Below, in pieces: positions 53,970-63,303 of a stretch of 64,000 nt of DNA; positions within the stretch are counted from its first letter, which is position 1, and the number at the start of each line of letters is the position of its first letter. Origin of the DNA: Bacteroidales bacterium UBA6401 (GTDB lineage: Bacteria; Bacteroidota; Bacteroidia; Bacteroidales; UBA932); the NCBI GenBank assembly GCA_002438635.1, contig DJPX01000041.1:16132-80131 (forward strand), in the 5' to 3' direction. The notes below the pieces were generated by a model that was not told the DNA's origin, did not search any database, and saw only the letters and a program-made list of their open reading frames with translations. Both the position numbers and the translations under genes were made by a program.

Positions 53970-55354
53970 TTGCCAAGTGCTTTATCTATTCCTTCTTTAG
54001 CATACTTCCATTGGTCGGCATTCTTAAGATGTATCATATCAAATAAGAAATATCCGTCGCATGCATCGTAACAAGCTTTAACAGAATTAACTATAGCTTG
54101 ATTTTCCTCTTCTTGGGTGTATTTATTCTTAGAATCCCAGTTCCCCACATCAGGTCCTCCTGCGACAAGAGGGCAAGACGACCCTATCTTTTCTTTCGCC
54201 TTAAGACAAAACCCCTGCATGGTCCATTCGTTAGTTCCATAAACGGATCCAGGGTTAGCATAGGCTCCAATAAGCATCTGATCGCAATGATCGGCATAAC
54301 CATAATCTTTGTACTTTGCAGTTGCCCATTTGCTGTAAGAAGATGCGGTGTTAAAATTAGGACTCGCCCAGTTTACTCCCACATCGTAATACTGTGAATA
54401 CCATCCTCCTACATACACACCGAACTTCACATCGGGATTAACTTCATGAACAGCATTTGAAGCTTTTTCCACAAAATCGTGTATAACCTTCGCTCTCCAC
54501 TCAAGCCAAGACTTGTAATACTTAGGATATGTGCTCATCTTATTAGCAGCCGCATAATCAGTCCCTGCCGGGAGTATGTCATCTGGCCATTTCAAAGACA
54601 ACACTCCCATATAGTCCATAAACTGATTTTTACTCTCCTTAGAGAAATCTGACTGGAGCCCGGCAAAACGGCATCTGTCAAGAAAAATTCCATCCAGTCC
54701 ATCATACGCAGCCACTTCCTTTATCAAAGAAAGCAGATACTCCTGCACTTTAGGATGAGCCGGATTAAAAAACAGTTCCCCGCCACTATCAACCGCATTA
54801 ACAAGCCCGGAAGACATATTATATGTAGTCGCCCATTCTTTTTTTGAAGCATCTCTAAAAAGCATTCCGACACCTCCGAAAGTGCGATTTCCTCCTACCA
54901 TAGTATTAAGCGCCGCATGAACTCTTAATCCTAAAGAATGACCTATTTCAATAAAGGACTGAAGATAATCCCATTTAGCAGTACGATTCACCTGAGTGTA
55001 CTTACCATTAACCCATGCTCCAAGAAACTCTACAGGAGTTCCTACACTGCTTGTAAAAAGCACATCTCCTGTGGTAGGCCTTACATCTACTACCACATCG
55101 GTAAATCCTGCCTCCTTAGCTTTTGTTAGGTCTCTTTTAATATTGTCTTTAGAATTGGCAAAATCGGGAAAATTAGCCGCAGCATCTATCCATATAAAAA
55201 ATGGCTTTTCTGCTTTAGGCTCATCGGTCTTATCGTCGGGCTTTTCATCTGGCCACTCCCAATCCGGCGTATGACTCTTCTTGTTTTCATCGCAAGCAGC
55301 GACACTGAAAAGTGCCGCTGCAAGCATAAATATATAAATTATTGATTTTCTCAT
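53966..55354 (-). CDS. GHL-type TIM-barrel lipoprotein, duplicate 1 of a tandem pair
   Basis: 462 residues. Lipobox SVAACDE followed by a charged spacer rich in Asp, Glu and Lys (about 24-50, e.g. WPDEKPDDKTDEPKAEKP), which suits a surface-exposed anchor. The barrel matches the next gene almost segment for segment (FIWIDAAANFPDFANS, DVVVDVRPTTGDVLF, LDGIFLDRCRFAGLQSDF). It is probably a surface glycosidase acting with GH92 on the same glycan. It starts 3 bases after the preceding lipoprotein gene. Confidence 0.75.
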   Translation of the reverse strand: MRKSIIYIFMLAAALFSVAACDENKKSHTPDWEWPDEKPDDKTDEPKAEKPFFIWIDAAANFPDFANSKDNIKRDLTKAKEAGFTDVVVDVRPTTGDVLFTSSVGTPVEFLGAWVNGKYTQVNRTAKWDYLQSFIEIGHSLGLRVHAALNTMVGGNRTFGGVGMLFRDASKKEWATTYNMSSGLVNAVDSGGELFFNPAHPKVQEYLLSLIKEVAAYDGLDGIFLDRCRFAGLQSDFSKESKNQFMDYMGVLSLKWPDDILPAGTDYAAANKMSTYPKYYKSWLEWRAKVIHDFVEKASNAVHEVNPDVKFGVYVGGWYSQYYDVGVNWASPNFNTASSYSKWATAKYKDYGYADHCDQMLIGAYANPGSVYGTNEWTMQGFCLKAKEKIGSSCPLVAGGPDVGNWDSKNKYTQEEENQAIVNSVKACYDACDGYFLFDMIHLKNADQWKYAKEGIDKALGK

Positions 55355-55357
55355 ATT

Positions 55358-57040
55358 CTACATATCGAGACAGTCGAACTGTACTGCTACAAGTTGACCT
55401 CCGGCGAAGAAGAAATACATATACATATAGTAACCATTATCCGATACTCGAAGGGCAACATCACCACAAGCATTACCATTGGCCTGAGTGATATTGGCCA
55501 TAGAGCCATAAATGCCTGCGTCCGACTGCCATACCACTTTTTCAAGGTTACTATCTGTCAGATCATAAAGATAGATCATGTCATCTTTCCCCCATGAAAA
55601 AGAGTTCACAGAATTAGCGACAAGGAATCCTACGCCATTGAAATTGACATAGTCAAGAGCATTACGAACCCAGCTAGATGAAGTAAATGCACTTCTACAG
55701 ATATCCTTATTCGTCTGTCCACTTACCCAGATTGTAGCTCTATCGTTAGAATCAGAAGCGGTCAATTTAGCATAAGAATTTACAAAATAATCGGCCTTAG
55801 GATTTGTTGCACTAGTAGGAACGATATCGCAGTTATATACCCAGCCACCTGCATTCAATGAGCAATTGATATCCACCACTTCCGGCTCAGGATTAAGTAC
55901 GCCATCTTTAACTGTCCAGCGAAGGAATGTCCAAGTATCCTGATAGCGAGGCATAGTTATTATAGCGTCACCATCAAGCGAGCCTATAACGGAAATGCCT
56001 CTACCATAAGATTTTCCACCTGCGGCATAACGAATGTACTCTGTCGGGGTTCCATTTATGCCTTTTATACGATATACCACCACCTCATCAGAAGCAAGGT
56101 TAGTTACAAGTATATTATCCGCGTTATCTCCAGTGGCCTTGAAGTTTGTTAAATTACCCTTAAATGGAAGTGCGATAGTGCCGACCTTTTCACCTGTCTT
56201 TCTGCTTACCACTATCATGTCTTCATTACGGGTATTAAGCACAATATAATCGTTAATGACAGCCATCGAAGTCATCAGAAGAGGTGAAGCTGGAGCATAA
56301 GTATCCACTATTTTCGTGTTCCACAGAATTTTACCACTATTAGGTCTCATGCCCTTTTCGAGAATATCAGGGAGCTGAACCTTAACGGTGTATTCTGCAG
56401 TGGTTTTTCCATCCTGTGCCGTTACTGTAAACTTGACATCTTTAGAATAATCGCATGCGACCTTAGTAGGATCCGGTGTACTTGTAATATTAGCACCAAA
56501 TGATAGTTCCACTTCTGCAAGCTGAGATACAGGGGGGACGTCACTAACGATATATATTAGTTTAGCATTTTCATTAATAACACCCACGAACTGTTCCTCT
56601 ACGAGTTTGAAGGCTGTAACAGCACATTCAGCACTCTTACGAATTTCACCTCGAACTATATAATCAGTCCTTTCTTTTTTCTGATTTATAACTGTAATAG
56701 GATTATCCTTAGTGAGATCCATTATAAGAATGGCAGGTTCTATAGAACAGTTATCGTCAAGGTTAGCTACAACCTTAACTTCCTTAAGATCATCCTCCTC
56801 CAAATTATATTTCGAATTAGCCGGATAAGTATAAGGGAACACTATGGTTATCACATGATTCTCATAGTCTATCTCTGATGAGAATTTGTTTTCGTCAGAT
56901 GTATCTCCGATAAAGGAAGCGGTTATACTATTTATAGCCTTTGTGGCAACAGCTTCCGACAATTTGTAGTCGGGCTGCTGGCATGAGGCCAAGAAAAGAG
57001 CGGACGCCGCTAATGCAATGTATTTAATTGTGTATTTCAT
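55358..57040 (-). CDS. Surface lipoprotein with DUF5018-like domains and C-terminal propeller
   Basis: 560 residues. Lipobox FLASCQQ. Two N-terminal Ig-like domains (about 30-230, VITIVFPYTYPANSKY, AECAVTAFKLVEEQFVG) precede a propeller-like C-terminal half (ILWNTKIVDTYAPASPLL, YIVLNTRNEDMIVVSRKTG, ILVTNLASDEVVVY, YLYDLTDSNLEKVVWQSD). It directly follows susD and so holds the usual place of a surface glycan-binding protein. It is related in plan to the proteins at 43759 and 40207. Confidence 0.72.
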   Translation of the reverse strand: MKYTIKYIALAASALFLASCQQPDYKLSEAVATKAINSITASFIGDTSDENKFSSEIDYENHVITIVFPYTYPANSKYNLEEDDLKEVKVVANLDDNCSIEPAILIMDLTKDNPITVINQKKERTDYIVRGEIRKSAECAVTAFKLVEEQFVGVINENAKLIYIVSDVPPVSQLAEVELSFGANITSTPDPTKVACDYSKDVKFTVTAQDGKTTAEYTVKVQLPDILEKGMRPNSGKILWNTKIVDTYAPASPLLMTSMAVINDYIVLNTRNEDMIVVSRKTGEKVGTIALPFKGNLTNFKATGDNADNILVTNLASDEVVVYRIKGINGTPTEYIRYAAGGKSYGRGISVIGSLDGDAIITMPRYQDTWTFLRWTVKDGVLNPEPEVVDINCSLNAGGWVYNCDIVPTSATNPKADYFVNSYAKLTASDSNDRATIWVSGQTNKDICRSAFTSSSWVRNALDYVNFNGVGFLVANSVNSFSWGKDDMIYLYDLTDSNLEKVVWQSDAGIYGSMANITQANGNACGDVALRVSDNGYYMYMYFFFAGGQLVAVQFDCLDM

Positions 57041-57046
57041 AAATTA

Positions 57047-58687
57047 TTATCTCCACTCTTCGAATTGTTCGTTAATTAAATTATTATCTCTAAGCTCCGC
57101 TGTAGGAATGCCTAAGTTATATAACTTCTCTGGAAACACGCGATCTTTAAGATCACAAGGTACATAGTCGAATGAAGTTCCCGTGATTTTAAGTGCGTGA
57201 CATCTATAATTGTTCAATCCTTCCGGATAATCCTTGTGAGCAAGTTTCCATCTACGAAGATCCCAGAATTGGTGTCCCTCGAAAGCAAGTTCCACCTTAC
57301 GCTCATGACGATAATCCTTAAGCCACTGCTCTCCTGTGGTATTCTTTTGAGGAAGCCCTACGCGAGCACGTACTTCATTCATAGTGGTCTGATAATCATT
57401 CTTGCCAAGTCTATATGCAGCCTCAGCCTTATTCAGAAGAACCTCCGCATAACGCATTTCCACCCAAGTCTGAGTACTCTTGACGCCCTTGAGGTCAGTA
57501 TGGTTCTCATCTATAAGTTTACGAAGGAAATACCCAGTGGTAGTCTTTCCATAAGAATATGGTGCAGAGCCATAGTCCATAAACTCACCATTAACTCCAC
57601 CTACGGAACAATCCATGATTTTATCATTGCCCTCCTTATCCTCTCCCCAAACACAGCCGTTATAATAAACAGTAGCTTGGAAACGAGGTTCAAGGCTTTC
57701 ATAATCTGGGCGTGTCTTTACGGAACCATCATGATAACCGCTCCAATCATACTGCGACCCATCGGCCTTTTCATAACTTTCTACCATCTCCTGCGTCGGA
57801 GTGCCAAGCGCACCATAATCATAGCCAAAACAGAATGGAACATAATCTTGATCGAAATTATGTGTCACCCCATTCTTGTTAAAGGCAAATTCGATGATAG
57901 ACTCTTTATTATTCCCCTTCCAAGCCTGACGATAATCATCCATAAGACCATACCTTTCCAATTTAATCACAGAATCTGCAGCATCGTATGCATCCTGCCA
58001 GCGCTCCGCATAGAGCATAGTGCGCGAAAGCATAGCCCAAGCACCACCCTTAGTAATACGACCTCTCTGTGCAGATGGCCACTCCTCTGGAAGATACTTT
58101 GTGGCATAACGAAGATCATCATAAATATCCTGCCAGAATTTTTCCGGACTACTAAGCGCAGCGTCGTTAGACTTAGGAAGTTCTTTATAATAAATAATTC
58201 CTTTCGGATGACGCTTTGCAAGCTGAAAATGCAAAAATGCACGGAAAAACTTGGCTTGAGCTACGAATAAAGAATCCGTCTTGTCACCAAAATGTGAATA
58301 CTTCGCTCTTGAATCCAAAAAGTCATTAACCCTTCGAATCTGATTATAAGCGTTACCCCAAATACCCCATAAACAACCATCCGGAGTAACAGCATCTACA
58401 TTAGTAACATAATTATTAGGATGCCCTGCCTTATTTCCAAGGGCTTCTGACCCATACTTAAGCTCATCTGTAAGACTTTCTATCATACTTCCGCCGAACT
58501 GTGCCTCACCGAACTGTCCATATTTTTGAATATATGTATAAAAGCCATTCAAATAATAATTTGCAGATTCCTCTGTTTCCCAAATGGCCGTTTTAGTGAG
58601 ATTCGTAGAATCCGTAGTGCCATCAAGCCATTTATTGCAAGATACAAGAGCTGCAAAAGAGACTAATATTAAAATCGATTTTTTCAT
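57047..58687 (-). CDS. SusD/RagB-type surface glycan-binding lipoprotein (pair 2)
   Basis: 546 residues. Lipobox ALVSCNK. SusD features: LFVAQAKFFRAFLHFQLAKRH, ATKYLPEEWPSAQRGRITKGGAWAMLSRTMLYAERWQDA, WVEMRYAEVLLNKAEAAYRLG and the C-terminal ERKVELAFEGHQFWDLRRWKLA. It starts 17 bases after its susC. The opposite strand carries a 357-codon open frame, which I regard as a chance shadow. Confidence 0.95.
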   Translation of the reverse strand: MKKSILILVSFAALVSCNKWLDGTTDSTNLTKTAIWETEESANYYLNGFYTYIQKYGQFGEAQFGGSMIESLTDELKYGSEALGNKAGHPNNYVTNVDAVTPDGCLWGIWGNAYNQIRRVNDFLDSRAKYSHFGDKTDSLFVAQAKFFRAFLHFQLAKRHPKGIIYYKELPKSNDAALSSPEKFWQDIYDDLRYATKYLPEEWPSAQRGRITKGGAWAMLSRTMLYAERWQDAYDAADSVIKLERYGLMDDYRQAWKGNNKESIIEFAFNKNGVTHNFDQDYVPFCFGYDYGALGTPTQEMVESYEKADGSQYDWSGYHDGSVKTRPDYESLEPRFQATVYYNGCVWGEDKEGNDKIMDCSVGGVNGEFMDYGSAPYSYGKTTTGYFLRKLIDENHTDLKGVKSTQTWVEMRYAEVLLNKAEAAYRLGKNDYQTTMNEVRARVGLPQKNTTGEQWLKDYRHERKVELAFEGHQFWDLRRWKLAHKDYPEGLNNYRCHALKITGTSFDYVPCDLKDRVFPEKLYNLGIPTAELRDNNLINEQFEEWR

Positions 58688-58704
58688 AACTCTTTCTCCT
58701 CCTT

Positions 58705-61700
58705 TTAGAATGTAATTTTAACACCTAACTGATATACCTTCTGCTGTGGATAATAACCATTATTCACTCCAGGCTGTTCTGGATCGATATGGTACTTATT
58801 AAGTCCACTGAAAGTAAGTAGGTTAGAACCTTGAAGATATACTCTAAACGAAGACATACCCATAAACTTAGAAATCTTGGTAGGTATAGTATAGCCTAAC
58901 TGAAGAGTTTTTAGACGAAGATAACTTCCATCCCTATACCAGAAAGTAGAAGAGAATGCGTTATTAGAACTAACAGTCGTAATAGAAGGACGAGGGAACT
59001 CTCCACTCTTGTTATCAGGAGTCCAAGAATTCTCAAGCAAATATAAAGGAGAATTTCCTCCGTGATAGAAAGGCTTGGTAAGGAAAGTATTGTCCATAAT
59101 ACCATACGAACCTGTAGCAGCATAAGAATACTCCCCAGTGAGAGAAACTGTACGACCAGTTGCTCCTTGCCAAAGCATATCTATATCAAATCCTTTCCAA
59201 TTGGCATACAAATTCAAAGAGTATTGTACGCGTGGATAAGCACTTGCAGCAACATAACCCATATCTTGGGCGTAAGTAATCTGTCCGTCACCATTACGAT
59301 CCACATACTTGATATATCCCGGCACAACTGCTTTATCAGACATTACAGCACTATGACGAATTTCGGATTCACTTTGGAAAAGTCCATCTGCTATATAACC
59401 ATACAGTGAGCCGACCTCCTTACCAGTAAGTTTCTGATACTCTGGCGCATTAGGAGAGTCCCCTGCATAATAGAGCCATCTGCGATATGCATAAGAAAAC
59501 ATCAATTTAGCACCATAATTTAGATTACCTATGTAATTGTTATGAGTAATTGTGAAATCAAATCCACGATAATCTCTCTTATTCTCGTTCCCATAAGAAT
59601 AATAGTATCCACCTCGTGAAGGAGAATATGATCCTGTAACACTAGAAAGGATGTCATATTCATACTTATAGAACACATCGAATTCAATGCCGAGCAGTCC
59701 ATTCCAAGCATTGAAATCCACACCCACATCATAACTATCCACCTTAGCCCATGTAAGATTAGGATTACCTATGGTAGAAGCATACACCATACCTTGATTA
59801 ACCCCACCTAAAACAAGAGAATTACCAGCCACTGTGAATAGGTCCATATAATAAGTGGCATTCAAACCATTCTGCGTTGCAGTCTTACCAGCGCTCGCGC
59901 GAAGTTTAAGTTCATTTATCCAAGAAGCATCGAACCAATCTTCCTTATGCATATTCCAACCAAGTGAAACACCAGGAAGCGCCACCCAGCGATTACCTGA
60001 CTTATTTAAGAAAACATAAGAACCATCATAACGGCAAGAAAGTTCCAAAAGATATTTTTGATCGTATGCATAGTTCACACGGCCTACAAATCCGGCTGCA
60101 CGTGTATGTGAAGAAGCTCCGGATATTGAAGGAATCTTTTCAGAGCCATCACCGGTCTTATTTGTAACCTTACTCAACTCTGCAAGAGAAAGGAAATCAA
60201 GTCCATAACCAGTAGCACCTATGGTGTGAGATTTCACCTCTCTTGTTTCCATAAGGGCAAGTGCTTTTATAGAATGTTTCCCGAATTCACCTTCGTAGTT
60301 AGCACTTAAGTTAGTGGTGATAGCATAATTATAATATGCGCTCTCAGTAAGAGATTTAGTGGTGCCTCGAGCATCAGCGGAGCGGATATAACTAAGATCT
60401 GTCGTTCCTGCGACAGGAAGAGTAAGTACTGCAGTATAATATGGCGTAGCAATTCTTCTTGCATTCTGGAACATCATATCGTATGAACCCATGGCCCTGA
60501 AATACAACCCTTTAACGAAAGGCACGTCATAACGAAGTGCAGCATTGGTCTGAAGGTAAGTGTTTCTGGTATTAGAATTCCCAGTCTGCGTAGCCGCGGC
60601 ATCGGGATTAACATACGAAGAGTTGGTACGAGTAGAAACAGGATATGTAACACCATCTATTTCATAGTACTCTGGAACATACGGAAGTGCACGCACAGCC
60701 TGTTGAGGAATGTTGTTCCAGTCGTCAGGATTGGCCGAGAAACCAGGCTGATTTCTTACTTCAAGACGACCTGCAAGGTTCATCTCGAAAGAAAGGAAAT
60801 CGTTGATCTTAGTATCTACATTCGAGCGAATATTATAACGCTTGTAATTAAAATTCTGAACATTACCGTTTTGATCGAAATAACCGATGGAAGCGAAGAA
60901 TTTTGACTTCTCATTACCTCCTGTTGCAGAAATATTATGGTGCTGGGTGGTACCAGTGCCGAATGTCTTTTCATACCAATTGGTATTTCCCCATCCGTGG
61001 CTACCCTCTTGCATATACTTTATATGTTCTTGCGTAAAAATAGGGGTAAATTCCTTTCCTATAGCTTCACAGTCAAGTTCGGTAACCTTATTATACCAAT
61101 AAGCGTACTGCGGTCCATCCAGCATTTCTAACATATCGGTATTACGGCTGACACCATATTCACCATTGTAACTGATTCTTGTCTTTTGAGAATCACCACG
61201 CTTGGTAGTAACCAAGACAACAGAAGTGGCATCAAGACCATAAACCGCAGCAGAAGTAGCATCCTTAAGCACAGATATGCTTTCGATTTCATTAGGATCT
61301 ATTTCATTAATGTCTCGCTTAATTCCATCTACAACATAAACTGCACCTTGTCCACGAACAAGAATGGAAGCGGCATCACTACCTGGCTGACCGCTCTGCT
61401 GAAGAGCAACCACTCCGGCAACTCGAGTACCTAGCATTGAAGCCACACCTACTGAAGGAGCTTTCAAGAGTTCTGCTCCTTTTACAGAACTGACAGCATT
61501 CGTCAAATTAGCTTTCGATTGCGTTCCATAACCAACGACAATTACCTCATCGAGAGCGGTGGCATCATCGGATAAGGTGACATTAATTATCGTCCGCGTT
61601 CCCACAGTTTCTCTAATCGTTTTCATGCCAAGGAAAGCAAATTCAAGAACGTCGGAAGATTTACATTCCACGGAATAGAATCCGTCACCATCTGTCATGG

Positions 61701-61854
61701 CTCCATTCTGCGTCCTTAGGATAAGCACAGAAGCTCCCGGGATAGGTTCTCCGGAGCCATCTACGACTCTACCGCGTACTCGTTGCTGAGCATTTGCCGA
61801 TAAGCAAAAGCACATCAGCAGAATAGCGGCAATAGCCCTAAATTTTGATTTCAT
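58705..61854 (-). CDS. SusC/RagA-type TonB-dependent outer membrane transporter (pair 2), first gene of the PUL operon
   Basis: 1049 residues from the ATG at 61854. This start begins a proper signal peptide (KSKFRAIAAILLMCFCLSANAQ) and lies 54 bases after the -7 element; the frame is open to 61950, but those 32 extra residues are upstream of the promoter. Regulatory-like domain (VRGRVVDGSGEPIPGASV), TonB box region (DEVIVVGYGTQSKAN), plug (IESISVLKDATSAAVYG) and barrel ending VYQLGVKITF. It pairs with the SusD at 57047. Confidence 0.95.
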   Translation of the reverse strand: MKSKFRAIAAILLMCFCLSANAQQRVRGRVVDGSGEPIPGASVLILRTQNGAMTDGDGFYSVECKSSDVLEFAFLGMKTIRETVGTRTIINVTLSDDATALDEVIVVGYGTQSKANLTNAVSSVKGAELLKAPSVGVASMLGTRVAGVVALQQSGQPGSDAASILVRGQGAVYVVDGIKRDINEIDPNEIESISVLKDATSAAVYGLDATSVVLVTTKRGDSQKTRISYNGEYGVSRNTDMLEMLDGPQYAYWYNKVTELDCEAIGKEFTPIFTQEHIKYMQEGSHGWGNTNWYEKTFGTGTTQHHNISATGGNEKSKFFASIGYFDQNGNVQNFNYKRYNIRSNVDTKINDFLSFEMNLAGRLEVRNQPGFSANPDDWNNIPQQAVRALPYVPEYYEIDGVTYPVSTRTNSSYVNPDAAATQTGNSNTRNTYLQTNAALRYDVPFVKGLYFRAMGSYDMMFQNARRIATPYYTAVLTLPVAGTTDLSYIRSADARGTTKSLTESAYYNYAITTNLSANYEGEFGKHSIKALALMETREVKSHTIGATGYGLDFLSLAELSKVTNKTGDGSEKIPSISGASSHTRAAGFVGRVNYAYDQKYLLELSCRYDGSYVFLNKSGNRWVALPGVSLGWNMHKEDWFDASWINELKLRASAGKTATQNGLNATYYMDLFTVAGNSLVLGGVNQGMVYASTIGNPNLTWAKVDSYDVGVDFNAWNGLLGIEFDVFYKYEYDILSSVTGSYSPSRGGYYYSYGNENKRDYRGFDFTITHNNYIGNLNYGAKLMFSYAYRRWLYYAGDSPNAPEYQKLTGKEVGSLYGYIADGLFQSESEIRHSAVMSDKAVVPGYIKYVDRNGDGQITYAQDMGYVAASAYPRVQYSLNLYANWKGFDIDMLWQGATGRTVSLTGEYSYAATGSYGIMDNTFLTKPFYHGGNSPLYLLENSWTPDNKSGEFPRPSITTVSSNNAFSSTFWYRDGSYLRLKTLQLGYTIPTKISKFMGMSSFRVYLQGSNLLTFSGLNKYHIDPEQPGVNNGYYPQQKVYQLGVKITF

Positions 61855-61907
61855 AGAAAAGATTTTTTGATTATTATTAATGTTAAAGTTAGTGCGTTTT
61901 GTCGTGG

Positions 61908-61915
61908 CAAAGATA
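61908..61915 (-). promoter_or_regulatory. -7 promoter element of the large PUL operon
   Basis: Minus-strand TATCTTTG matches TAnnTTTG; no TTTG at -33. The expected leader is about 47 bases. A weak -33 would fit a promoter that needs an activator. Confidence 0.55.
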
Positions 61916-61972
61916 GTAAAATTCGCGGTTTTTTTACTATTAGGATTCACAATTTTAGCTACATGGCAGATA

Positions 61973-62512
61973 TTATTTTATGTGAAACGGGATTACAACT
62001 TTCGAATCCGGGAAAAATACAAATTCATTCATCGGATGTCGTAGGTAGTTACCATAAAGAGGATCGTATTCTAATACATAATAGATAAATGGTTTAATTT
62101 TATTATCTATAAGTTTTTGAGGAATTTTTGATGGTGCAATGACTATGTACTCAAAACTTTCTCCAGGACTAATCTCTTTTATAAAAAATTCTCCTAACTC
62201 ATGATACATTTCTCCTACTGCATTATCTGTCAATAAATTAAGTAGGCCAAATTCTCCATGATGTTGTAGCAAATAACGATTCTTAGCATTCCTGGATTTT
62301 TTAGCAAAAGGTTCTTCATAAAAAATCCACGTATAAGCATATTTATCTGCAGATAAATTGGTTATTTTATATGTCACCATTCGATACTCTTGTTTTCCAG
62401 CAACATCATAATAAACGACAGACGAACTATGTAATTCAAGTTCATTTACAGTCTTATTTACAGAATAGTCATTACAAGACAATAAGGTTATTAGCAAAAA
62501 TAAGATATTCAT
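61973..62512 (-). CDS. Hypothetical lipoprotein, paralogue A of the 62-64 kb island
   Basis: 179 residues with a short lipoprotein signal (NILFLLITLLSCND, Cys13). No family recognised. It shares a pattern with the two genes further upstream: YKITNLSADKYAYTWI near the start, FIKEISPGESFEYIVIAPSK in the middle, and an IYYVLEYD ... HPMNEFVFFP end. It follows the Rhs fragment by 58 bases and precedes the PUL promoter. An immunity role is possible from the context but unproven; export would be unusual for protection from a cytoplasmic toxin. Confidence 0.65.
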   Translation of the reverse strand: MNILFLLITLLSCNDYSVNKTVNELELHSSSVVYYDVAGKQEYRMVTYKITNLSADKYAYTWIFYEEPFAKKSRNAKNRYLLQHHGEFGLLNLLTDNAVGEMYHELGEFFIKEISPGESFEYIVIAPSKIPQKLIDNKIKPFIYYVLEYDPLYGNYLRHPMNEFVFFPDSKVVIPFHIK

Positions 62513-62569
62513 ATTATTATGGATTAGAATAATTAGTTACGGCATTTTTACGTGCCATTTTTATCAAGC

Positions 62570-62794
62570 TCAATAGTCAATTCTTGATTCAGTTGGTAAG
62601 ATATCACGAATAGAATCTAATTCTGCTTCTCCATTAGGATGCACAATCACTCCATCCGGATCCACAAAAATCACTGGATTGCTGTTACAGAATACATAAG
62701 AGTTTATGTTAGGGTATTTGCAATCATATCCCCATTCAAGACCATAAGGATAATAATCATAATGCTTCAGTTCAGTTCCTGATACGGCATTCAT
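62570..62794 (-). pseudogene. Rhs repeat-associated core tip, internally deleted remnant
   Basis: 74 residues from the ATG at 62794, which overlaps the preceding stop as ATGA. GTELKHYDYYPYGLEW is the segment that leads into an Rhs core, and KYPNINSYVFCNSNPV followed by IFVDPDG is the conserved end of the core (compare KYP-SPYA-C-NPV-DPDG). The 40 or so residues that normally lie between (the NGKE, YGAR-YDP and GRW-DPL motifs) are missing, so this is a collapsed core. Beyond DPDG only about 22 residues remain before a stop, with no recognisable toxin. No N-terminal Rhs barrel or delivery domain is present in the window. Confidence 0.7.
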
Positions 62795-63303
62795 AATTCT
62801 CGTATAACAATATAATCTATTGGGTAGCACAAGTATTTGTCATTGTCAATATCATATAGGTGTTTTGATACGATATCAAAATCAATATAATGAATGCATT
62901 TTTTATACTTTAATAATACCTCGTTCAATTTAGACTTCTCTGCTATAATGATGTATGTAAATGATCCTTTAGGTGGAATACTTTTTATAAATCCATAGTT
63001 AATAACATGATAATATCGAATAGAATCACTTCTATTTCCGCCCCATTGTTCAAATAGGTAATTACGAGTATAATATGTTATCAAGTGATTTATTTCGTCT
63101 TTAGGAACAGAGGAAAAGTCCAGATTATAATCTATCCAAGTAAGTAGTGAAGAAGTTGACTGATTTGTTATTTTATTATAGATTAAAATGTGATCATTAT
63201 CAATGCAGTCATATCGTATAGATATTTTTATTGTATAACTATTATCATTGGTAAAACTTGTATTTAAAAAACATACTAACACAAGCAATGTAATCATAAT
63301 CAT
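62791..63303 (-). CDS. Hypothetical exported protein, paralogue B
   Basis: 170 residues with a signal peptide (MIMITLLVLVCFLNTSFT). It shares with paralogue A the ordered segments YNKITNQSTSSLLTWIDY, FIKSIPPKGSFTYIIIAEKSK, CIHYIDFD and CYPIDYIVI, so the two are diverged copies of one domain of about 130 residues. It overlaps the preceding gene by 4 bases and the Rhs remnant by 4 bases, so the three are translationally coupled. AT-rich compared with the rest of the window. Function unknown. Confidence 0.65.
   Translation of the reverse strand: MIMITLLVLVCFLNTSFTNDNSYTIKISIRYDCIDNDHILIYNKITNQSTSSLLTWIDYNLDFSSVPKDEINHLITYYTRNYLFEQWGGNRSDSIRYYHVINYGFIKSIPPKGSFTYIIIAEKSKLNEVLLKYKKCIHYIDFDIVSKHLYDIDNDKYLCYPIDYIVIREL

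Noticed and set aside
57197..58270. 357-codon open frame on the plus strand opposite susD of pair 2
   Set aside because: It is fully antisense to a certain SusD gene, is rich in Ile, Ser and Thr without domain or signal structure, and such shadows are common opposite AT-rich coding frames.
62570..62630. A toxin domain after the Rhs DPDG end
   Set aside because: Only about 22 residues remain in frame. Shifting frame adds 18 more before a stop, with no recognisable catalytic motif.
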